Origin: Fulvimarina pelagi HTCC2506
GTDB taxonomy: Bacteria > Pseudomonadota > Alphaproteobacteria > Rhizobiales > Rhizobiaceae
Assembly: GCF_000153705.1 (NCBI RefSeq)
Contig: NZ_DS022273.1
Coordinates: 1-64,000, forward strand
Length of the DNA: 64,000 bases
Direction: 5' to 3'
The notes under the pieces were generated by a model. The model worked only from the letters and a program-made list of their open reading frames with translations, was not told the DNA's origin and ran no database searches. Shown here in pieces: positions 34,102-42,253 of the stretch. The position numbers were made by a program, and so were the translations under genes. Positions within the stretch are counted from its first letter, which is position 1; each line of letters opens with the position of its first letter.

Positions 34102-35553
34102 TCACTCGTCGCCGGCATCCGCGATTTCTGTCTCGGCGTCCGCGTCGGGAGTGCTCTCCCCCCCACCGTAGACAGCCGCCATCAGATCAGCATCGGCAAG
34201 ATAAAATTCCCGCTTTGCATCAACAGATGCTAGTATTGCGGCAATTTTTCGACGTGTGTTGGCAAGAAGATCAAAAGTATTTGTGATCATTCCGTTATAT
34301 GTCAAGAGCGCTTCTTCTTCGATTGTCGTTCGAATAGGAACAACATTCGAGCGATAGTGGCGGGCAATATCATGGCGTCCACGATAGGCTTGAAATGCAG
34401 CCCGAGCATCTGACCGGATGTCGACAGCTTTGGCTGCAAGCTGGTTCGCAGCCTTCAGGTACTGGAATTCCGCTTTTCGAAGACGCGCCTGTCCACTATC
34501 GAAGATTGGAATCTCTAGGCCAATTTCGCCCGAGCCGGAAACGACATTGGTTGACGTCTCACTCCCATCTTCGGCCTCCTCGATCTCCTCCTCGACCGAT
34601 ATGCCAGCCGAGATTTCAAGGTCGGAGAGGTATCGCGTTGCGGTCGTGAGGCCGTACGAGCGGGCCAGCGCTTCCAACTCCAGACGAGCGACTTGAAGAT
34701 CGACGCGGTTGCGTAATGCTTCAGCTTCGATGGCCTTATAGGATTTTAAGGAACCTGGGAGTGGCGGAAGCGCGTTCGGCACCTCGAATTTGAGGTTCTG
34801 CCCCCATACGCCCATGACTTTGTAGAGACGTTCTTTCGCAAGTTTCGCCGCAAGCCTTGCCTCGGCAGTCTGAGCTGTCAGTTCGGCATAGAACGCTTGT
34901 TCACGCGCCTGATCGACTTTCGGGAGTGCGCCTGTTTTTCCAAGCTCGAGAGCCAATTCTGCGGCTGCGTCGGCTGCGACTTTCGCCCTGTTGAGGTAGG
35001 ACACGGCCTCCCAGGCAGATGCTGCGTCGATCCATGCGCGGCGAGTTTCCATCGCGAGAGCAAGCGTTGCGTCGACCGCGCGTAGCTGTGCCTGCAGCAC
35101 ACGCACTTCTGCAACATCCAGCCGCCGTTCTCGTGTCAAAAGTCTCATCAAGTTGGCAGCGATGAGTCCCTCGACGGATCGTGCGATGCCGATCCCGCTA
35201 TATCCAACGGACAAGCTTGGATTTTGGAGCAGTCCCTCCTGCCAGAGGTCGGCAACTGAGAGGCCTACATCCGCATAGGAAGTCTGCAGCGACTTGTTGT
35301 TAAGGAGTGCCACCTGAATCGCAGCATCGACGCCCACGTATTTGGGTTTCAAGAGCCTCGCCACACGTTCCTGAGCAGATTTCGCCTGCGCCTGGCTTTG
35401 GATCCAGACGGTCTCTTTTCCAAGGCGTTGGGCCGTTTGGCTTGAGACAGACGCAAAGCCCAGATCTGTCTCGAAATCCTCGGTCGCCGAGACGCACCCA
35501 CTGATGAGAAGTGGCAGCGTTATGACACCGGAAATTAGTAGACTGCGCTTCAT
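34102..35553 (-). CDS. CusC/TolC-type outer-membrane efflux lipoprotein
   Basis: 483 residues. The lipobox is LLISGCVS, as in CusC/OprM-type channels. The sequence has the twofold Ala/Leu/Glu-rich helical repeats of outer-membrane factors (EARLAAKLAKERLYKVMG; SGSGEIGLEIPIFDSGQARL is the conserved mid-region). It is likely the outer channel for the CusBA pump, whose cluster lacks one. The C-terminal 25 residues are acidic. Its start overlaps the stop of the upstream lipoprotein gene. Confidence 0.9.
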   Translation of the reverse strand: MKRSLLISGVITLPLLISGCVSATEDFETDLGFASVSSQTAQRLGKETVWIQSQAQAKSAQERVARLLKPKYVGVDAAIQVALLNNKSLQTSYADVGLSVADLWQEGLLQNPSLSVGYSGIGIARSVEGLIAANLMRLLTRERRLDVAEVRVLQAQLRAVDATLALAMETRRAWIDAASAWEAVSYLNRAKVAADAAAELALELGKTGALPKVDQAREQAFYAELTAQTAEARLAAKLAKERLYKVMGVWGQNLKFEVPNALPPLPGSLKSYKAIEAEALRNRVDLQVARLELEALARSYGLTTATRYLSDLEISAGISVEEEIEEAEDGSETSTNVVSGSGEIGLEIPIFDSGQARLRKAEFQYLKAANQLAAKAVDIRSDARAAFQAYRGRHDIARHYRSNVVPIRTTIEEEALLTYNGMITNTFDLLANTRRKIAAILASVDAKREFYLADADLMAAVYGGGESTPDADAETEIADAGDE

Positions 35554-35801
35554 TGCCCTGCCTCCTGGCTTGTCGAGGGAATGGCTTCGAGCGGAACACC
35601 GCTGTTGCGCCAGCCACGTGGCTCAGTGACCGATCGAGGAGTGTAAGAGCCTATGACCGCCGTGCTCTGGACAGTCGGCGATGGATTTTGAGGGTCCGCA
35701 GCGGGAGGTATGGCAAATACGTCCGGCAAACCGCGAGGTGCAGGCGCGCAGCTAGCCATGACGAAACCCGTAAGGGTTACGCCGAGCGCTATTTTTTTCA
35801 T
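35550..35801 (-). CDS. Small lipoprotein of unknown function
   Basis: 83 residues from the ATG at 35801. The lipobox is VMASCAPA. The rest is Pro/Ser/Thr-rich (IPPAADPQNPSPTVQ) with no recognised domain. Its stop overlaps the start of the outer-membrane channel gene (ATGA), so it is co-translated with it. It may assist channel assembly; that is inference. Confidence 0.7.
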   Translation of the reverse strand: MKKIALGVTLTGFVMASCAPAPRGLPDVFAIPPAADPQNPSPTVQSTAVIGSYTPRSVTEPRGWRNSGVPLEAIPSTSQEAGQ

Positions 35802-35956
35802 GAGAAATCTACCGCGAGAAGCTGTGCTCATCTACAAGAGCAGGTTATTGCCGATCTATCGACGCAACTATCCGCAGAAATGGATAAGTGCGACGCTTCC
35901 CAGACGTACTGACAGAGTCAGAACGTCATGCAGCTTAAACCAAGCCGCAAGTGCGG

Positions 35957-36325
35957 TTATACTCGAGGGGGCCGATCGTCGGCGGCAGGCTCTACACCGA
36001 AAATGGTCCTAGAGCCTTCAACATACGCTGCGTCTTTGTAAGCGATAGACACTGCCGAAACATCATGCTGGCTCTCAATGCCAGAAACGCACTGTACAAC
36101 ACAGTGCGACGTGCCTTTTGGATGGTGATCTTTCGACTCAGAGCTTTTCGAGTGGCCAGATGCACCGTCGTGCGCGAGATTCAGAGAAGATACTGCGGCT
36201 TCGACGGCGGAAAATTCCGCCTCAAGGGCCTGCGAATGGTTAGACGCAGAGGCATAGACGCTTGCGAAAAGCAATATCGCAAGCGATGCACGAGCCAACA
36301 ATGCCAAACACCGTCTCATACGCAT
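35957..36325 (-). CDS. Small secreted Cys/His protein ending in PPRV, CopL-like
   Basis: 122 residues with a signal peptide (LALLARASLAILLFASVYASA). A His/Ser-rich middle (HDGASGHSKSSESKDHHPKG) is followed by CVVQCVSG and the C terminus DDRPPRV. It matches the plan of the proteins at 3172-3561 and 5895-6272 (compare CGVHCVSAF with CVVQCVSGI). It heads the leftward operon containing the outer-membrane channel and CopA-type MCO, consistent with a sensor or copper-binding role (inference). Confidence 0.62.
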   Translation of the reverse strand: MRMRRCLALLARASLAILLFASVYASASNHSQALEAEFSAVEAAVSSLNLAHDGASGHSKSSESKDHHPKGTSHCVVQCVSGIESQHDVSAVSIAYKDAAYVEGSRTIFGVEPAADDRPPRV

Positions 36326-36670
36326 GTATCTAGACGTTCGCGAAAATTTCTACAAGGTCGTCATTGCATTCGGGTGGAGCTCTGTGTTCGTTACACCACG
36401 GCCGCAACTTCATTGCATAAAAGCAACCATACTGCTGTCGGGCTGAACCGTAACTTGCCTACCACTTGCCTACCAAAGGGTGAGAGACCGTTTGAGAGTG
36501 GGCTCGTTCAATGATCCGTCATCAAGCTTCTCATAGAAACAGAAATCATGGCTTCGAAGACGTCGACGTGCTGCTCGTGGTCGCGGACTGAAATGATCCC
36601 GATTCCGACGCTGGTCTGCCTTAGAAAAAGTGGTCCTTCATGAAGTATGGTTTTGAGACCATTGAAGCGC
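36326..36670 (+). other. Intergenic, 345 bases; possible debris of the CDF gene
   Basis: On minus, a frame continuing past the truncated CDF gene reads about 50 further codons (GIGIISVRDHEQHVDVFEAM) to a stop at 36508, but I cannot match it to CDF. The rest, relatively AT-rich, probably contains the promoter for the gene starting at 36325. Confidence 0.3.
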
Positions 36671-36838
36671 TCACCGTTCAATCGACCAGATCGAGCGATC
36701 GAGCTCGCCATGGGTATGGCCGTGGCCGTGCTCATCGTGAGAATCCCCATGGCCATGATGGTTACTATGGCCATGGGGATGCCCGGCACCATGATCGTAT
36801 CCGCCGAAGCCGAACCATTCTTCAATCTTTCCGAGCAT
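36671..36838 (-). pseudogene. 5' remnant of a CDF (DmeF-like) cation transporter
   Basis: The ATG at 36838 opens 55 codons with a typical DmeF-type N terminus: a short amphipathic start (MLGKIEEWFGFGGYDH), a His-rich run (HGHSNHHGHGDSHDEHGHGH) and HGELDRSIWSIER, then TGA. Full-length relatives continue into six helices; these are missing. It lies 10 bases downstream of the decayed regulator gene below, the usual order for this regulator/transporter pair. Confidence 0.6.
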
Positions 36839-36848
36839 CGCTTCGGCC

Positions 36849-37113
36849 TCACAGATATTTCGCGAGCGTCTTGAACTCGTGCAGTGCATCTTCCGCTGGC
36901 CTCCCGTCCTCGGCCACTTCGTCGCCAATGCAACGCTTCATATGATCAAGGATCATTGTCCGCTTAGCGTTGTGGATCGTCGCTTCGATCGCTTGGAGTT
37001 GTTGGGCGAGGTCGAGACAGGAGTTCCTCTTCGAGCATCTTCAGGATGCTGGTGATGTGGCCATGCGCCTGTTTCAGGCGGGTGACGATGTGCGGATGGG
37101 ATGCGTGCTTAAT
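36849..37113 (-). pseudogene. Decayed CsoR/RcnR/FrmR (DUF156) metal-sensing repressor
   Basis: The first frame reads KHASHPHIVTRLKQAHGHIT ... MLEEE; after a frameshift near 37020 a second frame continues SCLDLAQQLQAIEATIHNAK ... DHMKRCIGDEV to a TGA at 36849. These are the DUF156 helices, including the sensor Cys (SCLD) and His (DHMKRC). The start codon position holds ATT rather than ATG. The indel is probably a two-base loss or one-base gain. It would have regulated the adjacent CDF gene through the palindrome at 37115-37147. Confidence 0.72.
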
Positions 37114-37114
37114 G

Positions 37115-37147
37115 CTTTACCCCTACCCCTAGGGGATAGGGGTAAAG
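37115..37147. promoter_or_regulatory. CsoR/RcnR-type operator palindrome
   Basis: CTTTACCCCTACCCCT followed by AGGGGATAGGGGTAAAG is a near-perfect inverted repeat with paired C-runs and G-runs, as in known DUF156 repressor operators. It lies directly upstream of the decayed regulator start. The operator is preserved although the regulator is broken. Confidence 0.65.
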
Positions 37148-37294
37148 CTAGCGGTCAATGGTCAGATGAGGCGATCAATCGAAGAATAGGTGCCGTTCCA
37201 GAGTTGAATGGCCGGTTACGTTCAGACTGAAAGCGTAGCCTTGTCGGAATGGTCGATCTCAACCGCTACGCACCCGACAGCACACTTTGTCGGC

Positions 37295-37714
37295 CTACCG
37301 ACGAGTTTCGTGCACGCAGTTGCCGTGATCGGCGAGTACCTCGATCACCCTGCAGTTCTCGACCATCTCGTTCGAGCACTGGGTCATCCGTTCGACCTCC
37401 GTACGCAGGGCCGACAGTCGGGCGATCTTGTCTTCGATCTTCGCTAGGTGGGCACGCGCGATCTCGTCGGCCTTCTCGCACGGCCGAGAGGGATGCCCGG
37501 CCAGTTCGATCAGTTCGCGGATCGCATCGAGATCGAAACCGAGTTCCCGAGCGTGTCTGACGAAACCCAGTCGCTGGACGTGGGTCTCGTCGTAGAGACG
37601 TCTGTTCCCCTCGCTCCTAGGCGGCTCGGGAAGAATGCCGATCTGCTCGTAGTAGCGGATCGTCGGGATCTTCACGCCCGTTCGCTTCGACAACTCGCCG
37701 ATCGCCAGGTTCAT
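37295..37714 (-). CDS. MerR-family metal-responsive regulator (CadR/PbrR-like)
   Basis: 139 residues. An N-terminal MerR winged helix (AIGELSKRTGVKIPTIRYYE) is followed by a dimerisation helix and a Cys-containing metal loop. The Cys residues are PCEKADEI, MTQCS, ENCRV and GNCVHE near the C terminus, resembling Cd/Pb/Zn sensors. It is divergent from the CDF gene at 37787 and shares with it a MerR-type promoter. The exact metal is uncertain. Confidence 0.92.
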   Translation of the reverse strand: MNLAIGELSKRTGVKIPTIRYYEQIGILPEPPRSEGNRRLYDETHVQRLGFVRHARELGFDLDAIRELIELAGHPSRPCEKADEIARAHLAKIEDKIARLSALRTEVERMTQCSNEMVENCRVIEVLADHGNCVHETRR

Positions 37715-37725
37715 GGGAATACCTC

Positions 37726-37756
37726 TTGCTCCTCTAGTCGCTAGAGATCGTAGCTT
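37726..37756 (+). promoter_or_regulatory. MerR-type promoter/operator of the CDF transporter gene
   Basis: TTGCTC (-35) and TAGCTT (-10) are separated by a 19-base spacer that contains the perfect dyad CTCTAG-TCG-CTAGAG (37732-37746). A 19-base spacer holding a dyad is the hallmark of MerR-activated promoters. It reads toward the CDF gene and lies between it and the divergent merR. Confidence 0.8.
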
Positions 37757-37786
37757 CCTTTCGTGTTCAAGAACAGGAGATCAAAA

Positions 37787-38536
37787 ATGGCGGAAGGCTG
37801 CTGCGGCGCGGAGAAGCGCGACACCGTCGAAACCTCGAGGGCCGATACCGGCTGCGGGTGCAAGGAAGGCGTTCCCGTCTTCGACGGCGTCGATCCGCGC
37901 TACAAGCGGATCCTGTGGACCGTAATCGGCATCAACGGCCTGATGTTCGGCATCGAGATGGCGGCGGGCCGGATCGCCGGGTCTCAAGCCCTGATGGCCG
38001 ACGCGCTCGACTTCCTCAGCGATACCGTGACCTACGGACTGAGCCTCGCCGTCATCGGTGCGAGCCTGAGAACGCGAGCGACGGCGGCGCTCTTCAAGGG
38101 CGTTTCGCTCAGCCTCATGGCGCTTTGGATCCTCGGGTCCACGATCTATCAGACCTTCGTCCTCGGTGTTCCGAGTGCCGAGATCATGGGCGGCATCGGG
38201 TTCCTCGCGCTCGCGGCCAACCTCGGCTCGGTCCTCCTGCTGATGCGATACAAGGACGGAGACGCGAACGTGCGCTCGGTCTGGCTCTGCTCGCGGAACG
38301 ACGCGATCGGCAATTTCGTCGTGATGGCTGCGGCCCTCGGTGTCTGGGGCTCGGCTTCCGCCTGGCCGGATCTGGCGGTGGCGACCGTCATGGCCGGGCT
38401 GTTCCTGGTCTCGTCGTTCCAGATCCTCCGGCAGGCATGGGCCGAGTACGGCGGAGACGAGCGGGGCGGACACGCCACGATGGATTCGATCCCGGAAGCC
38501 GACGCTCCCGAGTTCGCGACAGGACGTTCGTCATGA
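37787..38536 (+). CDS. CDF-family cation efflux transporter
   Basis: 249 residues from the ATG at 37787 with AGGAG upstream. A cytoplasmic N terminus with Cys pairs (EGCCGAEK, GCGCKEG) precedes six membrane helices. Site residues in helices 2 and 5 are MADALDFLSD and SRNDAIGN, with Asp in place of the first His of the common HxxxD. With the MerR regulator this fits export of Cd, Pb or Zn. It overlaps the next CDF gene by ATGA. There is no long C-terminal domain. Confidence 0.9.
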   Translation: MAEGCCGAEKRDTVETSRADTGCGCKEGVPVFDGVDPRYKRILWTVIGINGLMFGIEMAAGRIAGSQALMADALDFLSDTVTYGLSLAVIGASLRTRATAALFKGVSLSLMALWILGSTIYQTFVLGVPSAEIMGGIGFLALAANLGSVLLLMRYKDGDANVRSVWLCSRNDAIGNFVVMAAALGVWGSASAWPDLAVATVMAGLFLVSSFQILRQAWAEYGGDERGGHATMDSIPEADAPEFATGRSS

Positions 38537-39428
38537 GCGGACATGGCCACGACCACGCGCCGAAGGCGTCGCATGGCGTGTTCGCGATCGGCATCGGATT
38601 GAACGTCGTCTACGTCGTCCTGGAGGCGATATTCGGCCTCTTCTCGGGTTCCCTCGCCCTGCTTGCCGATGCCGGCCACAACCTTTCCGACGTGCTCGGC
38701 CTGGCGATCGCCTGGGGCGCGATATGGCTCGCGGCCAGGCCGCCAAGCGCGACTCGGACCTACGGGTTCAAAAGGACGCCGATCCTGGCTTCCCTCGCCA
38801 ACGCCGTCATCCTGCTGGTCGCAGTCGGCATCATCGCCTGGGAAGCCGTTCACAGGCTGATGCAGCCGGCTCCGGTCGCCACGTGGACTATCGTCTGGGT
38901 CGCGCTGGTCGGCGTCTTCGTGAACGGTATCACGGCATGGATGTTCATGGCGGGAAGCAAGGACGACCTGAACATTCGCGGCGCCTTCCTTCATATGGCA
39001 GCCGATACCGGTGTCACGATCGGCGTCATCGTCGCCGCGCTTCTGATCCGATGGACGGGATGGCTCTGGCTGGATCCGGCCGTAAGCCTCGCCATCGCAG
39101 CTTCGGAACCTGGGGTCTTCTCCGCGATTCCGTGACGTTGGCTGCCGATGCGGTACCGCCGGGGATCGACCAGACGGCGGTTCGCCGGCATCTCGAAGCG
39201 CCCAATTGCGTCGAGGAGGTCCATGACCTGCATATCTCGGGTATCAGCACCACCGAGACGGCCCTGACGGCGCATCTGGTCTGCGCGGATCGGGACCGGG
39301 CCGACGAACTGCTGGCAAGGGTTCCACGAGAACTGCACGACGGGTTCGGCATCGAGCACGCGACTCTGCAGATGGAAAGCGAGAGCATCGCAGCGTCCTG
39401 TGGTCTGCGATCCCGGCGGGCCGTCTGA
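38533..39428 (+). pseudogene. CzcD-like CDF transporter gene with frameshift
   Basis: The frame from the ATG at 38533 encodes a CzcD-type protein: His-rich start (GHGHDHAPKASHG), LLADAGHNLSDV, then HMAADTGVTIGVIV and WLDPAVSLAIA. After about 39100 it runs into a stop at 39135. The correct continuation, GTWGLLRDSVTLAADAVP through the cytoplasmic domain to 39428, is in another frame. A short deletion inside the last helix probably removed a few residues and broke the frame. The product would lack helix 6 and the C-terminal domain. Confidence 0.82.
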
Positions 39429-39659
39429 CCGGGATACATCCGATCCCTGGAGCGGACGACGTCAGGATGACGATACCGAATTGGTCACGGGACGGTTTTC
39501 GTGACCGGGCATCCCGCGATCGTGGCGTCGGGAACGATCGGCGGTACTTGTTCCTTGATCTTCCAGCGACCGTAAGCCGCACCTGCCGAGCGATCGGAAG
39601 AAAATAAGGGGATCATTCATGGCGAAGATTCCTGTCGGAAGGTCATGAAGGAGGCTCGA

Positions 39660-40049
39660 ATGACAAGGACCATGAAGGATTTCGTCGCCGAGGCTCGCGA
39701 GAGGACGGGCGGATCCGTCGAGGCCGCGAAGGCCGACGGACTGATGCTCGACGTGCGCGAGGCCGACGAACTCGATATGGACGGCCGAGTGCCCGGTGCC
39801 GTCCACGTGCCGCGAGGCTTTCTGGAAGCGAAGGCCGACGTCACGAACGACGGCGGCGTGAAGGCGCTGCATGCCGCCCATTCCGAAGGCCGGGCCGTCC
39901 ACGTTCTCTGTGCTTCCGGTGCGCGGGCGAGCTTGGCGGCCGCGATGCTCTTCGAGATGGGCTATTCGGCGCAGCCGATCGAAGGCGGGCTCAAGGGATG
40001 GCGAGAAGCGGGGCGGCCCGTCGAAGGCGGAAAGGAAGGCTCTGAATGA
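39660..40049 (+). CDS. Single-domain rhodanese
   Basis: 129 residues starting at the ATG at 39660, which has AAGGAGG 6 bases upstream; an ATG 15 bases earlier lacks one. A single rhodanese domain: LMLDVREADELDMDGRVPGA, then the active-site loop LCASGARA with the catalytic Cys. It would handle sulfane sulfur. Its stop overlaps the start of a tiny membrane peptide gene. It is often found beside DUF411 and CDF genes; the role there is unknown. Confidence 0.9.
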   Translation: MTRTMKDFVAEARERTGGSVEAAKADGLMLDVREADELDMDGRVPGAVHVPRGFLEAKADVTNDGGVKALHAAHSEGRAVHVLCASGARASLAAAMLFEMGYSAQPIEGGLKGWREAGRPVEGGKEGSE

Positions 40050-40171
40050 TGGACGATCACATGAGCGGCATGGGAGCCTGGATGCCCCTAGGCATGGGCC
40101 TCTGGGGCATCCTCTGGATCGTTCTCGTCGTGCTGGCGATGGCGGCGCTCGTCAAGTTCCTGCGCCGCTGA
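40046..40171 (+). CDS. 41-residue Met-rich membrane peptide
   Basis: Starts at ATG 40046, overlapping the rhodanese stop (ATGA). The first 18 residues are Met/His-rich (MMDDHMSGMGAWMPLGMG) and the remainder is one membrane helix ending in Arg-Arg. The coupled start, the composition and the position in a metal-gene run support it as real. Possible role: metal-responsive membrane peptide; that is inference. Confidence 0.6.
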   Translation: MMDDHMSGMGAWMPLGMGLWGILWIVLVVLAMAALVKFLRR

Positions 40172-40174
40172 TCA

Positions 40175-40193
40175 CCCCGCGGTATCAGCGGGG
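40175..40193. terminator. Short hairpin between convergent genes
   Basis: CCCCGC-7-GCGGGG lies four bases after the peptide stop and overlaps the end of the convergent DUF411 gene. There is no T run, so termination is only likely by position. Confidence 0.4.
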
Positions 40194-40649
40194 ATAGCTC
40201 GCGAACACCTCGGTCGAGCCGTCGGCTTTGACCAGCAGCACGTCGAAGGGCGTGTCGCCCGAGCCCATGCCCGGTGCATCCGCCGGCATGCCTGAAACGG
40301 ACAGGCCGATGGCCTGAGGCCGCTCGGTCAGCAGCCGTTCGATCTCGGCCGTCGGGACGTGCCCTTCGATGGCATAGCCGTCGACAAGGCCGGTATGACA
40401 GGACGCGTGCTGCGGCGAGAAGCCGGCCTCCTGCTTCTTCGCGTAGAGGTCGGCCGAGGCGAGCTGTTCGACGGTGACGTCGTACTCCGCGTCCTCGACA
40501 TGGCGGACCCAGGCCGCGCAGCAGCCGCAGGTCGGCGACGAGTAAACCTTCATCGCCTCGCCGGCTTCGGCGAGGAACGTCGTCGAGAATAGTGCGAGAG
40601 CGCCGGCTCCGAGAACTGCGCCGAGGGTCGTCTTCTTCCTGATGGTCAT
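40185..40649 (-). CDS. DUF411 periplasmic metal-binding protein
   Basis: 154 residues from the ATG at 40649. An alternative start at 40682 has AAGGGA upstream and would add 11 residues before the signal. The mature part begins AMKVYSSPTCGCCAAWVRHV, the CGCC motif of DUF411, with a further Cys-His-Met region (SPQHASCHTGLVDGYAIEGH) and GMGSGDTPFDVLLV. The family is thought to bind copper or other soft metals in the periplasm. It is convergent with the rhodanese/peptide pair. Confidence 0.88.
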   Translation of the reverse strand: MTIRKKTTLGAVLGAGALALFSTTFLAEAGEAMKVYSSPTCGCCAAWVRHVEDAEYDVTVEQLASADLYAKKQEAGFSPQHASCHTGLVDGYAIEGHVPTAEIERLLTERPQAIGLSVSGMPADAPGMGSGDTPFDVLLVKADGSTEVFASYPR

Positions 40650-40682
40650 GATAGTCGCTTTTCGAAATATGGCTTCAAGCAT

Positions 40683-41326
40683 GGGGTTCGGTCCCTTGAT
40701 GTTGGTGTACGAACGCTACTCGATCAAGATGGTGACGATCCGGCTCGGTTCGAAACCGGTCCTCTCGTCTGCCCGACCGAGCGGGTTCGCCACGACTCGC
40801 GTGCTGCCGATCCGATAGCCGGCGGTCGCTTGAATACGACCATGGACCCAAAACGCCGGGCTCTACGCCGCGATCTCGGACTCGCGATCGCTCGCATAGC
40901 AGTGGTTGAGCCTGTCGTCGCGTATTGATAGCGACCGAAGGCTTGGCAGGTGGTGGGTGACGACTATCGTCCAAGCAGGATCGCCGCCGCTGGCGAATGC
41001 GTCGCCAATGAAGCGTATGGACGCTCGCCGCCATCAAAGGGTCTCGTCAGGCGCGATCCATCGCTAGCGCCGCGTCGTTGAATTGCGATGGATGAAGCTA
41101 TGGCCGTTTACCCACCTGTTCGCGGATGTAGTGCGGCTGCAAAAGCCTGTCGCGTTTCGAGAGATCGTCAAGAAAATCAGTCAGCTTCCCAAAAGCTGAT
41201 CTCACTCAAGCCCGCTCTGGGTCAAACCAGCCGAAGCAGGACGTCGGCTTTTCCGGTCTTCTCACCAAAAGCTGTCGGTCTGCTTCAGGTCCAACTCGCC
41301 GAAAGCGGCCCGTTGGAGCAGAATTG
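40683..41326 (+). other. 644 bases without a recognisable gene
   Basis: On minus, bases 40722-40853 give a 43-codon protein-like stretch (GYRIGSTRVVANPLGRADER) closed by a stop at both ends and without a start, probably debris of a lost gene. The rest holds no frame or signal I can support. The stretch marks the boundary between the metal genes and the plasmid-stability genes. Confidence 0.35.
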
Positions 41327-41716
41327 TCATCGGACCAGCACGACCTCGACACCGAGTTCAGTTTCAGCATCTTTCCAAGCTCGATCGGCTGTCACTGCAG
41401 GTAGGCCGAGTTTGCGAGAAAGAGCGAGGCATGCGCGGTCGCCGTGGCTCAGCCCGAGATGCGCTGTTGCCCCGCGCATGAGACCAGCTTCGATCGCCAG
41501 CTCGCCGTCGAGTGGCCGTATGTCAAGGCGGAGCGCTTCGACCAGTCGAGGGATTGCGTCGACCGGCACGCCCTTGTCGATGCTCTTCGAGACCACTTCC
41601 TGAAGGTTGACCGCGGAAATCGCAGCATCGCGAAGCCAGCGTCTGGCTTCTGCGGCACCCGTCTCCTCATTGAGATCTACAAACACAGCCGATGTGTCGA
41701 TGACGCATGATGGCAT
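41327..41716 (-). CDS. vapC: VapC toxin (PIN-domain ribonuclease)
   Basis: 129 residues, a PIN domain. Acidic site residues are visible in VIDTSAVFVDL, NLQEVV, LSHGDRACLAL and TADRAW. In the family these bind Mg and cleave RNA, often initiator tRNA. The ATG at 41716 overlaps the antitoxin stop by one base, so it is coupled to vapB. Confidence 0.92.
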   Translation of the reverse strand: MPSCVIDTSAVFVDLNEETGAAEARRWLRDAAISAVNLQEVVSKSIDKGVPVDAIPRLVEALRLDIRPLDGELAIEAGLMRGATAHLGLSHGDRACLALSRKLGLPAVTADRAWKDAETELGVEVVLVR

Positions 41717-41991
41717 TAGGATCGTTTGCCTTGCGCAGATCGGTCACTGGCCTCGCGGTCATTCTCATTGCGCCGGTCAGCAATGATCTCTTGGGCAATA
41801 TCGGTTCCCGGAGCCACATATTCGCGAAAGATGGATCGGGCGCGATCCAAGGCAGCATCTGGAGTAGTCAGATGAACTTCGCTTCCGATCAATTCCGCCA
41901 TCACGTGACCGCCCTTCTGCACGCCAAGCTTCTCGCGCAATGCGGCCGGGAGGACCAAGCGGCCATTCGGGAGAACATTGACCCGGATCAT
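41716..41991 (-). CDS. vapB: VapB antitoxin (AbrB/SpoVT type)
   Basis: About 91 residues. The AbrB swapped-hairpin fold is recognisable in IRVNVLPNGRLVLPAALREK and a GGHVMAELIGSEVHL strand. The ATG at 41991 has AAGG upstream; a start at 42012 is in frame. The C terminus is polar and would wrap around the toxin. It neutralises VapC and represses its own promoter. Confidence 0.88.
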   Translation of the reverse strand: MIRVNVLPNGRLVLPAALREKLGVQKGGHVMAELIGSEVHLTTPDAALDRARSIFREYVAPGTDIAQEIIADRRNENDREASDRSAQGKRS

Positions 41992-42012
41992 TGATCTGCC
42001 TTCTTTAGACAT

Positions 42013-42253
42013 AAACTAATAGGCTATATATGGCTTGTATCGATCTGGCGGTCAATAAACACCCCATTGACCTAAAGTGAAGGCAGGTCAGAACTTAATT
42101 CTGCTGCAAACCGATATGCTCACAGGTGACCGGTTTTGAGCATCTTTGTGGAAAACGATCGAAACCCTGCTTGATCGCGTTTCGAGCATGCCCGATAAGT
42201 TCGGGTGCATTTTCGATACAGTTTTGCAGATCAGGTTCGGTCGTCTTCCATTC
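42013..42253 (+). promoter_or_regulatory. Upstream region of the resolvase; possible res site
   Basis: The region contains imperfect dyads, for example TGCCCGA-TAAGT-TCGGGTGCA near 42188-42208, and repeated TTTCGA words. Serine resolvases normally have their recombination site next to the gene, so this is a candidate res site with overlapping vapB and resolvase promoters. I cannot assign subsites by eye. Confidence 0.35.
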
